In this document: piece after piece, positions 22,035 to 32,641 of the stretch
Position numbering within the stretch: the first letter of the stretch is position 1
How the letters are laid out: every line of letters starts with the position of its first letter
NCBI GenBank assembly: GCA_922989275.2
Contig: OV277870.1
Location: forward strand, 48,108,356-48,172,355
Length of the DNA: 64,000 nucleotides
From: Gari tellinella
Lineage: Eukaryota > Mollusca > Bivalvia > Cardiida > Psammobiidae
Direction: 5' to 3'
The notes under the pieces: generated by a model
What the model was told of the DNA's origin: nothing
Seen by the model: only the letters and a program-made list of their open reading frames with translations
Databases searched by the model: none
Made by a program: the position numbers and the translations under genes

Positions 22035-22974
22035 AATATTTATTGGGAATTAAGTTTTAGCATGAAGGCGTTATGCTTTAGCTATTATGTATGACAATGT
22101 TTAATCAAAGTACTTTGGGAGTACTGATGGTATATTCAAACTGAATACAGTTGAATGGACTGAAAAGAAAGCCAGAAGATTAATTTTGAAAAAAATCTGA
22201 AAGCAGTATTTCTTTCTAAATGTGTACTATAGTACGATTAGAAAATGTTTGTATAAGAGAACTTGTTACATTGAAAAATACTGTAACGAGCCTGAACATA
22301 CCCTATCATGAAACACGTAAATAGTGGTTTCTTAATTTATATGAAACGCTTTTCAACAGCCGCGGCATAGACAAACGTCGGTGCCGCTGCATTCCAAAGC
22401 AGCAAGGCCAATTTCCTGGTCCGAAAATTATTGGTACACAAAACAAAGTGAAAGTAGATTCAACTGATTCTATGTCATCATATTTACTTCAGAGTGTAAT
22501 GTTTATTCACTAGAATTTTATTTGTTAAAGTCATTTCACTATTTGATCTAATACAGTTCTTAAAATTAATCGATTTTTCGATTTGTTGGAACGAGTAATA
22601 TTGCACGATATTAAAAAAATTTAATGTTGTTTTCTTGAACGTGTGAGTACTTAATAAAAGTTTTGGAAACTATGGGCTGTGTTCTTTTCTTGAGCGTGTA
22701 GACGGATTCAAATCAATGATTTGAAACCATAAAAAACAACAACCAGGTTTCTTTTGTTTTCAACATCAACTTAGCTCTTCGTATCGAGATTTAAGTTCAA
22801 ACTATGGTTGGATTATGCTATCTTGTTGGACATCTTAGAATACAATAAAAATGTTCAGCAATTATCGATTCTCATAAAATGAATTACAATGAAGTCATTC
22901 CAAAGAGGGTATTGCGATAATATAGAATTATAAAAATTGCACTTATCTAATGTTTCAACCACTGTGGGGCTTTA
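22035..22974. other. No gene seen
   Basis: AT-rich. A GC-richer patch at 22365-22430 (AGCCGCGGCATAGACAAACG) stands out but gives no clear exon. Confidence 0.4.
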
Positions 22975-23187
22975 CAGTTGAGAAGACGTTATCTTTCTAG
23001 TTTTAAAGCAAACGCATAGCAAAAATTTTTCAAAACAGACCTTTTCACAATTCTGACTATTTATCTTAATCTGAGTTGTTGGCACAGTTTTGAGCCTGAT
23101 CGGATGCTGGGTTACCCGGCATCTGATCTGGCTCAAAATTGTTTCAAAAGAAAAAATAGTTGTGTAATAATTACGTGTTCTCCTCTG
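22975..23187 (+). mobile_element. Diverged TA-1 MITE
   Basis: CAGTTGAGAAGACG and CGTGTTCTCCTCTG ends. Core A retained as TTTTGAGCCTGATCGGATGC and GGCATCTGATCTGGCTC. Confidence 0.65.
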
Positions 23188-23486
23188 TATCTTTAATAAA
23201 GGCCCGTAGAGGTCTAAATGTTAGAAAGTGAAGTTTTAAAATTTAACATAAAACAAATAATTATGTAGGTTTATGAACACTGGTTTGAAATCTGAAAGAA
23301 GTAAAGTTGGAAATAGAAGACATGATTATTTAAGCCAAGGAATACTTCGGATACGTCGTTATTATTTCCAGTTTAAAGAGTAATAAACATATTGGAGCCT
23401 GGTCTTCAAACAGTATGCAATAGGGATATACTTTTTGCTTAAACGATTTTATTGGGAAAGAAAAATGGCTTCCCAATTGAAGCATA

Positions 23487-23950
23487 TTAAACCTTTCACT
23501 GTCAATGACGTCACAATGAACGTTTGAAAACAGTTTAGATGCTCATCAAGCGCTGCGTAATGTGGCATCTGATAATGATCAAAACTGCTACAGTGGAGAA
23601 TCTGTTATTCTTTCCCAATAAACGCGTTTACGCTTAAACTATTATTTGCAGTGCGAACAGTTTGGAGCCAGATCAGACGCCGGGTAACCCGGCGTCTGAT
23701 CAGGCTCCAAACTGTTTGCCACCAAGATAAACAAGAATTATCAGAATTGTCCAAAAGTTGTTCTTTTCTACGTTTTAGTGCTTTGCGTTTGCGTACGTTT
23801 GCGTTTAAACGGGAAAGAATAACAGATTCTCCACTGTATATACACTTGTTTTGAAATTCCGTCTGTCATACTATCTCATATCTTATTCTAAATTGATATC
23901 TCGGACAAGAATATTGAAGCAGACAACAATATGGCAGGGAATGGGTAGCG
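23487..23950. mobile_element. TTAA-2 MITE split by TA-1
   Basis: Left part 23487-23590 (TTAAACCTTTCACTGTCAATG through a decayed core A). Right part 23837-23947 (TATACACTTGTTTTGAAATT, GAAGCAGACAACA, ending GGCAGGGAATGGGT). Removing the inserted TA-1 and one TA restores the normal TTAA-2 order, so TA-1 moved after this TTAA-2 copy was already mutated. Confidence 0.7.
23591..23836 (-). mobile_element. TA-1 MITE nested in TTAA-2
   Basis: Intact copy, TA on each side, CAGTGGAGAATCTG/CAGATTCTCCACTG ends. It interrupts a TTAA-2 element just after its core. Confidence 0.9.
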
Positions 23951-24572
23951 TTGATCACGAAAAGGTTAAAGCTACATTGCATTTGAATTTAGCTTCTTTT
24001 AAATCTTTTAGAACGTGCTTATTTCTAACTGTATAATATTTTTGTTTCAGCATTGTATCGAGTCCCATTATGTTACAAATACCAATACATTGGAGAAACC
24101 GCTACTCTTTTCGTTTAAAAGAAACATAAAAGCAAACGGGATTTGACTTAAGTGAAAAAAAAACTTGAAAATGTCGACCACTCATTTATATCCGAGTGAC
24201 AAACAGTTTGGAGCCTGATCAGACGCCGGTAAAATCCGGCGTCTGATCTGGTTCTAAACTATTTGCAGCGGAAATGATTGTTTTATAACAAATGCCTTTA
24301 TTGGGAAACAACTATGTTTTTTTCTATTGTAGCACTCAATATTTACTGGAGAAATATGGAACTTTACACCACTATGTCTGAATGCGGCGTGTTATTTGTT
24401 TAATAAAAAATAACTGTTTCATACTATACCCATAGTGTTGCAAGACTTTGAAAGCTTTAAGTACCATGGGAATGAGTATTCCATCATACAATAATAATGA
24501 AAACAAAATAAAAAGAGATAAGGAAATCTAATTTCAGCATTTTTAACACCCAATGTCTGGTTTTGTATTTAC
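23951..24572. other. No gene seen apart from a diverged TA-1
   Basis: It contains the old TA-1 relic listed separately. The rest is AT-rich and unassigned. Confidence 0.4.
24088..24329 (+). mobile_element. Diverged TA-1 MITE
   Basis: CATTGGAGAAACCGCTACTC left end. Core A keeps GGAGCCTGATCAGACGCC with a shortened centre (GGTAAAATCC). Right end TTTTTCTATTG. Confidence 0.6.
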
Positions 24573-24779
24573 AGTAAACCCTCTCTGTTACGGCCGCCTC
24601 TCTATAACGACCACTAAATTTGGTTAATTATTAGGTGTGTACGACAGGTGACTGCTTAAAACTAGGTGACAGTTAAACTGAAAGTTCCTGTTTTACTGTC
24701 GCCATGTTTTAAGCTGTCGCCTGTGTTTTATAAATCAATCAGCCTTCGTGTTAGAGGTTGTAATAGAGGGGTTTTACTG
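24573..24779. mobile_element. TA-7 MITE
   Basis: TA-flanked, ends CAGTAAACCCTCTCTGTTAC and TAGAGGGGTTTTACTG. The hairpin at 24655-24712 is a shortened core B (CTAGGTGACAGTTAAAC / TTTACTGTCGCCATG). Confidence 0.75.
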
Positions 24780-24944
24780 TACTTGTACCAATGTGGCCAC
24801 AAAATACAAAGGAGAAGACGTTATTCTCCCCTGTACTATTATTTCGTGTGACTAGGACTAGTGTATCATGCAAATGGACAGCAAATGTGAAACATAATAT
24901 ATTTAAATACAGATACTTTATACATGTATATCGAAAGAAATAGC

Positions 24945-25130
24945 AAGAGAAAGCGAGAGCGAGACACACACAGAGATACACAGACAGACAGACAGACAGA
25001 GACAGACAGATAGACAGAGGATAGAGAGAGAAGAGAAAGGGAGAGAGAAAAGGAAAGAGAGAAAGAGACATAGAGAAAAATACAGAAAGAGAGAGGTAGA
25101 GAGAGAGAGAAAGAGCGAGAAAGAGAGAGA
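24945..25130. repeat. GA/GACA-rich low-complexity tract
   Basis: Interrupted (GACA)n, (GAGA)n and (GAAA)n runs. The serine/leucine-rich frame on the minus strand is a by-product. Confidence 0.9.
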
Positions 25131-25212
25131 AGAAGTTTATATTAACAATTACTTTTAAGGTAAGTAGCAAACAGTTTAAACTTTCCCCGCTATAATCACT
25201 TTATTACCAAGG

Positions 25213-25451
25213 CTACTGTTTGTAAAATTCAAAAGTTTCACGATATCTAAAAAGTTCCACTTTTCCAAAATAGAACGTTGCAAAACCATGAAATTCTAAT
25301 CCGTCACCCCTGATTACGATGAGATCATTACGATTATCAGATTTCCTCGGCAACCTTTCTCCAATATATTTTGGAACTAAACTCATTATGTCGAAACCAA
25401 CACTGATACTTTCAGCCCTCTCTTTACAATGAAGAGATTTTAACGTAAAGT
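25213..25451 (-). CDS. Candidate terminal exon, unknown product
   Basis: On the minus strand a frame stays open for 79 codons from a possible acceptor (GTTGATTGAG at 25452-25461) to TAG at 25213-25215. The translation is balanced and charged (e.g. RLPRKSDNRNDLIVIRGDGL and FYFGKVELFRYRETFEFYKQ) and no hairpin repeat lies in it. AATAAA follows the stop within about 10 bases. It would be entered in phase 1, the phase in which the 31.9-kb exon ends. I do not recognise the family. Chance frames of this length are common here, so this is a lead, not a gene call. Confidence 0.25.
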
Positions 25452-25586
25452 CTCAATCAACGAAACTAATGGCCTAGCAAAAATAGCTTGCTGCACACCA
25501 TGAAGATAAAACGTACATTAAATACACAAACTAACTTATAAAATGATATAAAAGGATTGACCTTCCTGGAAATATTAACAGTACAC

Positions 25587-25828
25587 CAGGGGCCTGTTTC
25601 ATAAAACTTCGTACGACAAATGTTGTCGTAAGTAAGATTATAAGTCTAAATTATTATTTATTTCTCCATCTAATCCTGTCTTGTGACAGCTCTTTGGAAT
25701 CCTTTTGAAAATAACATTTCAAAGAGATTTCACAAAACAGAACGAGGTACAGTATTCAGAAATTAAATGTTTGTTAAAGTTTTGACTTACGTCCGTTTTT
25801 GTCATACGAAGTTTTATGAAACGGGCCA
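25587..25828. mobile_element. GG-6 MITE without core A
   Basis: Ends CAGGGGCCTGTTTCATAAAA and TTTTATGAAACGGGCC, inner CTTCGTACGACAAATG / GTCATACGAAG. The middle shows GTCTTGTGACAGCTCTTTGG but no palindromic cassette. Confidence 0.75.
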
Positions 25829-26052
25829 AAGAACTCTGTAAACCGATACCCATTGCCTCATTTATCCGGTAAACTTCAAATTGAAAATTCAGTTATAAAT
25901 CAGTCTAGAACATTTTCGACTATTTAGGTATTGTTTTATATTTACAATTCGTTTCAAATTGACATAGACTGAAGGCCCTGATCAAAAAGCTACTATAAGA
26001 GCTCTATGATATGGGTTTTCTCTGTTTGCACAGGAAAAGTGTACCTTTCATA

Positions 26053-26340
26053 CAGTGGAGAATGTGTTATTCTTTCCCAATAAACGCGTTTACGCTAAAA
26101 CTATTATTTGCAGTGCAAACAGTTTGGAGCCAGATCAGACGCCGGGTAACCCGGCGTCTGATCAGGCTCCAAACTGTTTGCCACCAAGATAAACATGAAA
26201 TATCAGAATTGTCCAAAAGTTGTTCTTTTCTACGTTTAGTGCTTTGCGTTTGCGTACGTTTGCGTTTAAACGGGAAAGAATAACAGATACTCCACTGTAC
26301 GTTTGCGTTTAAACGGGAAAGAATAACAGATTCTCCACTG
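26053..26340 (-). mobile_element. TA-1 MITE with duplicated right terminus
   Basis: A full copy ends at 26297 (CAGATACTCCACTG). The last 43 bp (TACGTTTGCGTTTAAACGGG to CTCCACTG) are then repeated in direct orientation to 26340. The left end is of the GTGTTATTC type. Confidence 0.85.
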
Positions 26341-26477
26341 TATGTGCATTGTTTGTCAAGGACGAATATATATTAGTTTCTCTTAGCATCAACGGGTTAA
26401 GCCCGAAGTATATGAAATTCACAAAAAATTCTTAGTCGAATGGAATTCATTCTGCTTGCCCACAAACTAATTACATG

Positions 26478-26690
26478 TAACTCCTTTACTGCCATAACGT
26501 GTTCCATTTTAAACAATTATCGTCTCCTTTATTTCTCAAATTTAATTTTTAGATTTTTTACTCTTGAAATATTTAATTGAATGTCAAACTGTTTGGATTC
26601 TGATCAGACGCCGCATATGCGGCGTCTGATCAGGATCCAAGCTGTTTTCAAATAAGTGTTGTACTCGGGATACGGCAATGAATGGGTTAA
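26478..26690. mobile_element. TTAA-2 MITE
   Basis: ACTCCTTTACTGCCATAACG left, GGCAATGAATGGGTTAA right. Core A at 26583-26648 has centre CGCATATGCG and near-perfect arms. Confidence 0.75.
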
Positions 26691-27327
26691 TGAAAAGGTT
26701 TAGAGAATGCTGAAGAAAGGTGACAGGTTTATACAGTAACACAACATTCTTTTAATATATTTGAACATCAATATCAATATCTATTGAATCGGAGTTAAAC
26801 TTTAGGATTTTAGTCAGGCACCTGGAAAGCACTACTTCATCACCGCTTAGAACTTTTACAAATGTTATAGTTACAGTTGGGTATGCAATGATGGTATCTG
26901 CTTTAGACAATTGTCGCCTGCTTTCACTTCCCATCTTTATTTTTTAGACATTTTCACTAAACCATCGTGATAAGTTGCAAACAGGCTGGGTCCTAATCAG
27001 AAGCCGTGTAACGTGTCTGGTCAGGATCTTTAAATTGTTTACATACATGTATATAACTATTGAGCTTTAGGTACAATGTAAGGCAGAGAAGGGGTTACTT
27101 ATTTTCCTATCGACACAGTGGTTATTTCAGACTAAATTGCTTTCTCTTGGCGTATGTTTGATTGGATATTTTACACTTGTTTGACAATAAGAAGGTTTTA
27201 AGATATTTTATACAGAAGGAACACGTAATTCGCTCTTAAAATAACGCATTTGTGCTAAAACTATGTTAACTGCACACAGTTCGGAACCTGGTCTGACCAT
27301 CTGATTCAAACCTTTTGCAATTCGGAG
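26691..27327. other. No firm gene; core A and TA-1 relics
   Basis: A minus-strand frame at 26752-26934 reads like protein (AYPTVTITFVKVLSGDEVVL) but has weak splice context. A decayed core A is at 26975-27045. A TA-1-like relic is at 27213-27325. Confidence 0.3.
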
Positions 27328-27575
27328 TTAACACATTACTCAATATATACGCATTTATACACCTTTAAATTGTTCATCTACTGCAGAAAACATCAATTTA
27401 TACAGTCATAAATGTGTATCAAAACAAATATTGTCTATATTCTAGCAAATGGCATTTTAAAGCAGGCTGAACGTAAGCAGAAAGCGCTTGTAGGCGCATT
27501 CTGCTTTTATTTTAGCCTGTCATATGCGGTCACCTATATTCAAGACTAAAAACAGGCTATAGACAAAAGGGTTAA
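27328..27575. mobile_element. TTAA-4 MITE
   Basis: TTAACACATTACTCAATATA left and AAAAGGGTTAA right, both TTAA. Core B at 27456-27525 has several mismatches. Confidence 0.7.
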
Positions 27576-27889
27576 ATAAATGGCTTACAACATACCATTT
27601 CTACATTTTATTTCCGTTTGTTTGTTTAAACGAGAGAATATAACATTTTTGCCGCTGTATCACCAGATAAAAGTAAACAAAAACCCAGAAAACTTTAATT
27701 CATAGCCTACTGTCTGTTATCGCTGAAAATAAATGCAGATTACCAATTGAGCACACGAGAACTGTTTACCATGTTTATAGATACGTTGTCACTCGCTCTT
27801 GTCACTGTTGTCGACTGTTAAAGTTGCTTCACATCATTTGGCCAATTTTAACTAATTTCTCTGACAGTGTTTTCCCCGAGTAGACTCAC

Positions 27890-27934
27890 TGTCATTGTGT
27901 TTAAAAAATGCCTTTCTATACAGAGTTCTAGGTG
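27890..27934 (-). CDS. Candidate small internal exon
   Basis: On the minus strand TTTGTTTCTGTAG precedes 45 nt that end at a GTGAGT donor (27884-27889). Entered in phase 1 it reads PRTLYRKAFFKHND and leaves in phase 1. Another frame is also open, so the reading is not unique. It is offered only because its phases fit the exon at 31908-32034. Confidence 0.15.
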
Positions 27935-28374
27935 CTACAGAAACAAATGATAAAAACCCGAAATAAAAGTAGTATCTAACAACAATATAGAGACAATATA
28001 TATTCAATTTGTAACATACTCTAGAAGTTGTTACCAATTTTCGTCAAAGCACATCCCAAAGGAATAGAATTTGGCCATATTCTATATAACACGAAGTTTG
28101 CATAAACTATTTAAGGAAACGTATCTATTGTCTCGAAACTTATAAATTGATTTATGCAAATGAATTGAAAGAGTGATATCGTTCATCGAGAAATTTTACC
28201 CAATGGATAATACTCAAAGTTTGCTAAGCACCAACGTTTTTACCTTCATAGGAGCCGATGCACCGACCCTGTCACCTTTTCACTTTATAATTTCTCCACA
28301 GATTTGTTCAGTTTCAACAAACGTGACATGAGTTTTAGCTAGAGGTCCATTCTACAGAATCCAGTTTGACTTAC

Positions 28375-28401
28375 AGATGTCAATATCCAAATGCAGATGC
28401 A
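28375..28401 (-). CDS. Candidate 27-nt micro-exon
   Basis: The acceptor ATCTTTTTTACCAG and donor GTAAGT bracket 27 nt on the minus strand. It preserves phase 1 (VHLHLDIDI). Splice sites this good occur by chance, so support is weak. Confidence 0.15.
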
Positions 28402-28672
28402 CTGGTAAAAAAGATAAAGTATCACCTTTTCACAGAAAACTGCAAAAAAGTACAACATGCTCTACAATTCAATAATGGGAACAATGGAACATTGAAAGGT
28501 AAAGCATATACCAACGAACAACATCTCCATGAACATTGAAATGTGGAATTCAATGAAAAAATGTGAAATCTCAGACATTTCACGTTTTGATCATTCCTGT
28601 AATTCTCGCCCAATGAATCTGAACAAGTGTAAAATTTATCGGAATCTGTAAAACGAACCACTGGCAGTAAAA

Positions 28673-28877
28673 CAGTAGAACCTCTCTATTACGACCACTA
28701 GTTTGTGTCAACTATTAATCGTTTAACACAGGTGACTGCTTAAAGCAATGTGAAAGTGAAACAGAAAGCTCCTACAGGAGCTTTCTGTTTCACTTTCACA
28801 TTGCTTTAAGCTGTCACCTGTCCTTTATACGGACAGTTAGCCTTCTATTTAGTGGTCGTAATGTAGAGGTTCTACTG
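28673..28877. mobile_element. TA-7 MITE with perfect core B variant
   Basis: TA-flanked, ends CAGTAGAACCTCTCTATTAC and GTAGAGGTTCTACTG, then GACCACTA / TAGTGGTC. The hairpin at 28738-28810 is a perfect palindrome beginning CTTAAAGCAATGTGAAAGTG, with inner CAGAAAGCTCCT and its mirror. Confidence 0.85.
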
Positions 28878-29159
28878 TATATCCAAGTGTCGATGTAATT
28901 GAACAACAATGTTGGAAAGGATACGGCTAGAAAGTTACAGGGTAATTGCATTTGTACTTATGACAGTGTATACCTTTGGCGCTTAGCAAACTTTGAGAAG
29001 TATATTATAACTGGTTAAACCATAACTTAACTAAACGCTAACACAATACAAAAATGTAGAACGGGGTATGATCTTGAAAACGTTGACGACCGAACAGAAT
29101 TTTGCAACTGATATACACTGTTATAGAACAAACGCGTTTATGGGTTAAGAAAAATGTAT

Positions 29160-29300
29160 TATATATGGTATGTGTAGTGTGATGTGCGGTATATGTAGTG
29201 TGATGTATAGTATTTGTAGGATGGTGTATGGTTAGTGTGGAATTATGTACTATGGTATGTATAGTATGCTGTATGGCATGAGTACTATGATAATTGGTAT
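29160..29300. repeat. GT-rich degenerate tandem repeat
   Basis: Variants of GTATGTGTAGTGTGATG recur. Similar GT-rich stretches lie at 29575-29740 and 30530-30600. Confidence 0.6.
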
Positions 29301-29769
29301 GTGTTGTATAATACCCTTGTACCCTGAACACCGACCTTGCTGCTATTTATAGTCATGTCAATTTTCATTATAATTTATACCAAACGCTGACGCTAAATTT
29401 CTAAAGAGATTCTTATATCCCACATAGGCATTTAATGCTAGTCGCCACTTTTCCATTGTTTTGTCTTCTTTCGTGTTATGTTACGTTACTTTGTTCTATA
29501 ATGTCAGATGGTGGATTGGTCAATATGCGTTGTTTGTATTATGCACTGATGTATTCTTTTCTTATCATTATTACGTATAGTTTATGTAGGCTGGTGTACG
29601 GTAGGTGCAATATTATGTTACGTTTAGTGTGTGATTATTGTAAGTTTTATATGATTTATGATATGTGTATGAAGATATATATGTGTTATATGATGTGTGA
29701 TACGTGTGGTATTATGTATGATTTGTGTAGCAAAATATAAAGGTTGTGTGGTATAGGCAAAAATTATTG

Positions 29770-30462
29770 ACCTGGCAGGGCGTAGTTTCGATGAGGACCA
29801 TTGTAGTCGTATTTCAGGTTTGGGTATGGCAGCATGTTTACTCATTATCGGAATTTACCGTTGTCGTCTGCCTTTTTTCTCAACGTTACATGTAAATGGA
29901 CATTGTGACTGAAGGAATATAACGACGAGTGGCAAACAACTTGAATCCAGATCGTCTGATCTGGATTCAAGCTGTTTGCAAATGTAAGCCCAGTATTAAT
30001 TTCCCTCCCTAACTACAACAAAAAATCTTAAGAAGGGGAGATCCTTTGAAATCACAGAAAACAAAGCAAATACTGAAAATTGCAGACTCGGTTTAATTGA
30101 GTCTGTTCATGAGCAATACTGAAATATGCAACAGTGATCACGCCCCCTAGCACCGGCTTAAGCGGAATTCAACTTTCAACTGTAAATGCGCTGAAATCAA
30201 TGATTCCAAAGGACCAGAAAGTATAACAACACTGAGAACTCTCACCGAACAACTCACGCAATATTTGTCTCCCATTGGGTGTTGTAAAGAGAGGGCAATG
30301 TGTATACCCTTTTCTCGTTGATATGGCTGCATGCATAAATTGTGTTTCTCCATGTTGAAGGTATCGGTTAATCACGATATAATACGAAACTATACCTGTC
30401 ACCCCTAAAATCAAAACAAACTTAGTTTATCTTTACCAAAGTTTAACCCCGCCCTGCCAGGT
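29770..30462. mobile_element. Inverted-end element ACCTGGCAGGGCG
   Basis: ACCTGGCAGGGCG (29770) is matched by CGCCCTGCCAGGT (30450-30462). Between them lie TA-8-like parts: a collapsed core A at 29932-29979 (inner GACGCCG arms missing), TTCCCTCCCTAACTACAAC, and TGTCTCCCATTGGGTGTTGT. A foreign ~215-bp segment (about 30021-30240) splits them. Frames here run through these parts. Confidence 0.55.
30072..30168. repeat. Dispersed repeat, copy 1
   Basis: ATTGCAGACTCGGTTTAATTG and CTAGCACCGGCT recur at 43903-43995 (ATTGCAGACTCGGTTCAATTG, ATAGCACCGGCT). Confidence 0.55.
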
Positions 30463-30682
30463 GAAAACAATAGGTATATATATGTTGTTTAAAATACGGT
30501 AATATTTCACGGTGTATAGTAAGTGTATTTTTATATATTACATGTACGTGTGTGGCATGGTGTTTGGCATGTGTGGTGTGAATAACGGCATTTGTCTTGT
30601 GGTGTTTGGAGAAATAAATGCAGACTTCAATTGTTTTCTACAAATTACTTCATGTCTTGGAAGCTATTAAAGGTGCAGATCT

Positions 30683-30864
30683 TTAAACGCGTTCATGCAC
30701 GAATTTCCATAATTTCGCCGCAATGCTTGGAATGCCAAAAATCAGTTCTTCATATACTACATTCAAACACGTCTGGACCAAACAGACCTTTTTTGGCGGT
30801 GGAAGAGTAAACGATGCTTTTTGGTTCAGCAGATTTAGCAGCCTTTTGAAAGAAGTTGCATTTG
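30683..30864 (-). CDS. Candidate exon, unknown product
   Basis: The minus strand has an acceptor (TATATCTCTAG) followed by 60 open codons to TAA. It reads NATSFKRLLNLLNQKASF and KKVCLVQTCLNVV in the frame that continues exon 31908-32034 (phase 1). GC content is higher than the surroundings. A second frame is open for about 35 codons and also looks protein-like, so which frame is used, if either, is unclear. I do not recognise the family. Confidence 0.25.
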
Positions 30865-31109
30865 CTAGAGATATAACAGCTTAATATATGACACAGCAAT
30901 GCACAATATAATCACTTGCCAAATGAAATAGTTGTGTCTCGTCTCAGTTTGACGTCATGGGTGACGTTATACAATGAAGAAGGAATATTTCTTTCTGGAT
31001 TATTGTCCTTGGATAGGAAGACTCTTTCCAGGCGGTTGTTCTGCAGTATGGTATACGTCATCAATTCTAAACGTCTGTTTTCTCAAATTTTGAATTTAGT
31101 GTTTTGACT

Positions 31110-31242
31110 TAAGGATTATTGAATTAAACATAAAACAAATTTGACCTGGTCAGTCGCCGCTTAAGGCGGCGTTTGATCAGAATCGAACTGCCTGCAAAAA
31201 TGTATTGAAGATTTACTCCTGGTAAGACAGTGAAGGAGTTAA
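31110..31242. mobile_element. TTAA-2 right part
   Basis: Core A-like GTCAGTCGCCGCTTAAGGCG / GTTTGATCAG at 31148-31183, then GTAAGACAGTGAAGGAGTTAA. Confidence 0.6.
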
Positions 31243-31279
31243 CCTTTGACAAACGAGTATGTAAGACAGTTCGACTATA

Positions 31280-31526
31280 CAGTGGAGAATCTGTTATTCT
31301 TTCCCGTTTAAACGCAAAACGTACGCAAACGCAAAGCACTAAAACGTAGAAAAGAACAACTTTTGGACAATTCTGATAATTCTTGTTTATCTTGGTGGCA
31401 AACAGTTTGGAGCCTGATCAGACGCCGGGTTACCCGGCGTCTGATCTGGCTCCAAACTGTTTGCACTGCAAATAATAGTTTTAGCGTACACGCGTTTATT
31501 GGGAAAGAACAACACATTCTCCACTG
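31280..31526 (+). mobile_element. TA-1 MITE
   Basis: Intact TA-flanked copy, CAGTGGAGAATCTG/ACACATTCTCCACTG, core A at 31397-31462 with the fixed mismatch. It would lie in the first intron of the candidate minus-strand gene. Confidence 0.9.
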
Positions 31527-31627
31527 TATTATGAACAGACATGGACCACACTGAATGTGATTGTTTTGTATTCTACAATTTTTAAACATGACGATATTAT
31601 AAAAGGAAATCGAGCTACAATGTAAAA

Positions 31628-31876
31628 CAGTGGAGAAAACGTTAGTCTGTCCCGTTTAACGCAAACGAAACGTAAACACAATTCACTAAACGTAGAAAAT
31701 GACATCTATTTTTTCTAACTTGTCTAATATCTAATCTAATTTGAGTAGCAAATAGTTCGAAGCTGTTCAGAAGCCGGGTTACTCGGCGTCTGATCTGACA
31801 CCAAACTGTTTGCATTGGAAATAATCGTTTTACATTGTATCGCGTTTATTTGGAAAGGATAACGTATTATCTACTG
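31628..31876 (+). mobile_element. Diverged TA-1 MITE
   Basis: CAGTGGAGAAAACGTTAGTC left, ACGTATTATCTACTG right. Core A arms are mutated (GAAGCTGTTCAGAAGCC, GTCTGATCTGACACC). Confidence 0.75.
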
Positions 31877-31907
31877 TACACATTCAGATGAAAGTAACAA
31901 ATCTCAC

Positions 31908-32034
31908 CTTGATTCTGCATCATACGTGTGTACACAAGAATCATGACAGAAGCCACACCACACCAAAACATCCCCAGTACCGACACCAACACAGGCAACT
32001 TGTGCCTCTTCCATAATCGAGCAAACACTTTCAT
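31908..32034 (-). CDS. Candidate first coding exon: type II membrane protein N-terminus
   Basis: ATG at 32032-32034 in GGAACATGA opens 42 codons to a splice donor (CAAG then GTGAGA at 31902-31907), leaving phase 1. The peptide starts MKVFARLWKRHK, a basic cytosolic tail, followed by about 22 hydrophobic residues (LPVLVSVLGMFWCGVASVMI) and then YTRMMQNQ. This is the signal-anchor plan of Golgi type II enzymes such as glycosyl- and sulfotransferases, but no catalytic domain is visible, so the class is inference. GC is higher than the flanks and no MITE word lies in it. Downstream exons would lie at lower coordinates. Confidence 0.45.
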
Positions 32035-32389
32035 GTTCCTATTTCATTCCATTCAGCACAACAACACAACTGTTTCTAAAATGCTGCGACCAAAACGTCA
32101 AACAATTGTAACTCCATCGTATGTATTTCCCGTGTAGCACAACACCACGACTGTTTTAAAACTGTTCACAATTCGTAAAGCAATTGCGTATCCATCGTAA
32201 ATAAATGTGTTAGTTTTCGATTTGAATTGTAATCAAACATGTTTTCGCCGTCACATCACCATATATGATAACTTTCAAAATAATTATTTACAATCAAACT
32301 TCGAATTTCTCAGACTCGCTTAAGTAGACCATACTTGTACATGTACAATGTATATCTACAGTTCTATTTCATTATTTCAAAATCGCTTA

Positions 32390-32510
32390 AGTTGTAAATT
32401 ACCGTATTTCAAAAGTTTAAACGTGCTAAGCTACGTTTTAACTTTGAAATATGCAAATGTTCGACTTAAGCGGGTTCGAGATATCGAAGTTCAAGTGTAT
32501 TTGCATTCAT
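32390..32510. repeat. GCTTAAG dispersed repeat
   Basis: CGCTTAAGTTGTAAATTACC and GACTTAAGCGGGTTCGAGAT lie in inverted relation; related to 9407-9550. Confidence 0.45.
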
Positions 32511-32641
32511 AAATAATGTGGTAATGGTATGCATATCAAAATAAAGAAATGTCAATAAATCCATATTTTCAACTTCCTGGCTACTTAAGTCTCTCACTGT
32601 CCTAATATAATCTACATAATAAGTGCCGTCTGCTTACCTTT

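Noticed and set aside
24751..25170. A 139-codon minus-strand frame rich in Ser/Leu
   Set aside because: It translates a GA-rich low-complexity tract.
29038..29331. A His/Thr-rich 97-codon frame
   Set aside because: It is the complement of a GT-rich degenerate tandem repeat.
30169..30414. An 81-codon minus-strand frame with a hydrophobic start
   Set aside because: It runs through TA-8-like terminal words (TGTCTCCCATTGGGTG) and a dispersed repeat, so it is likely a by-product.
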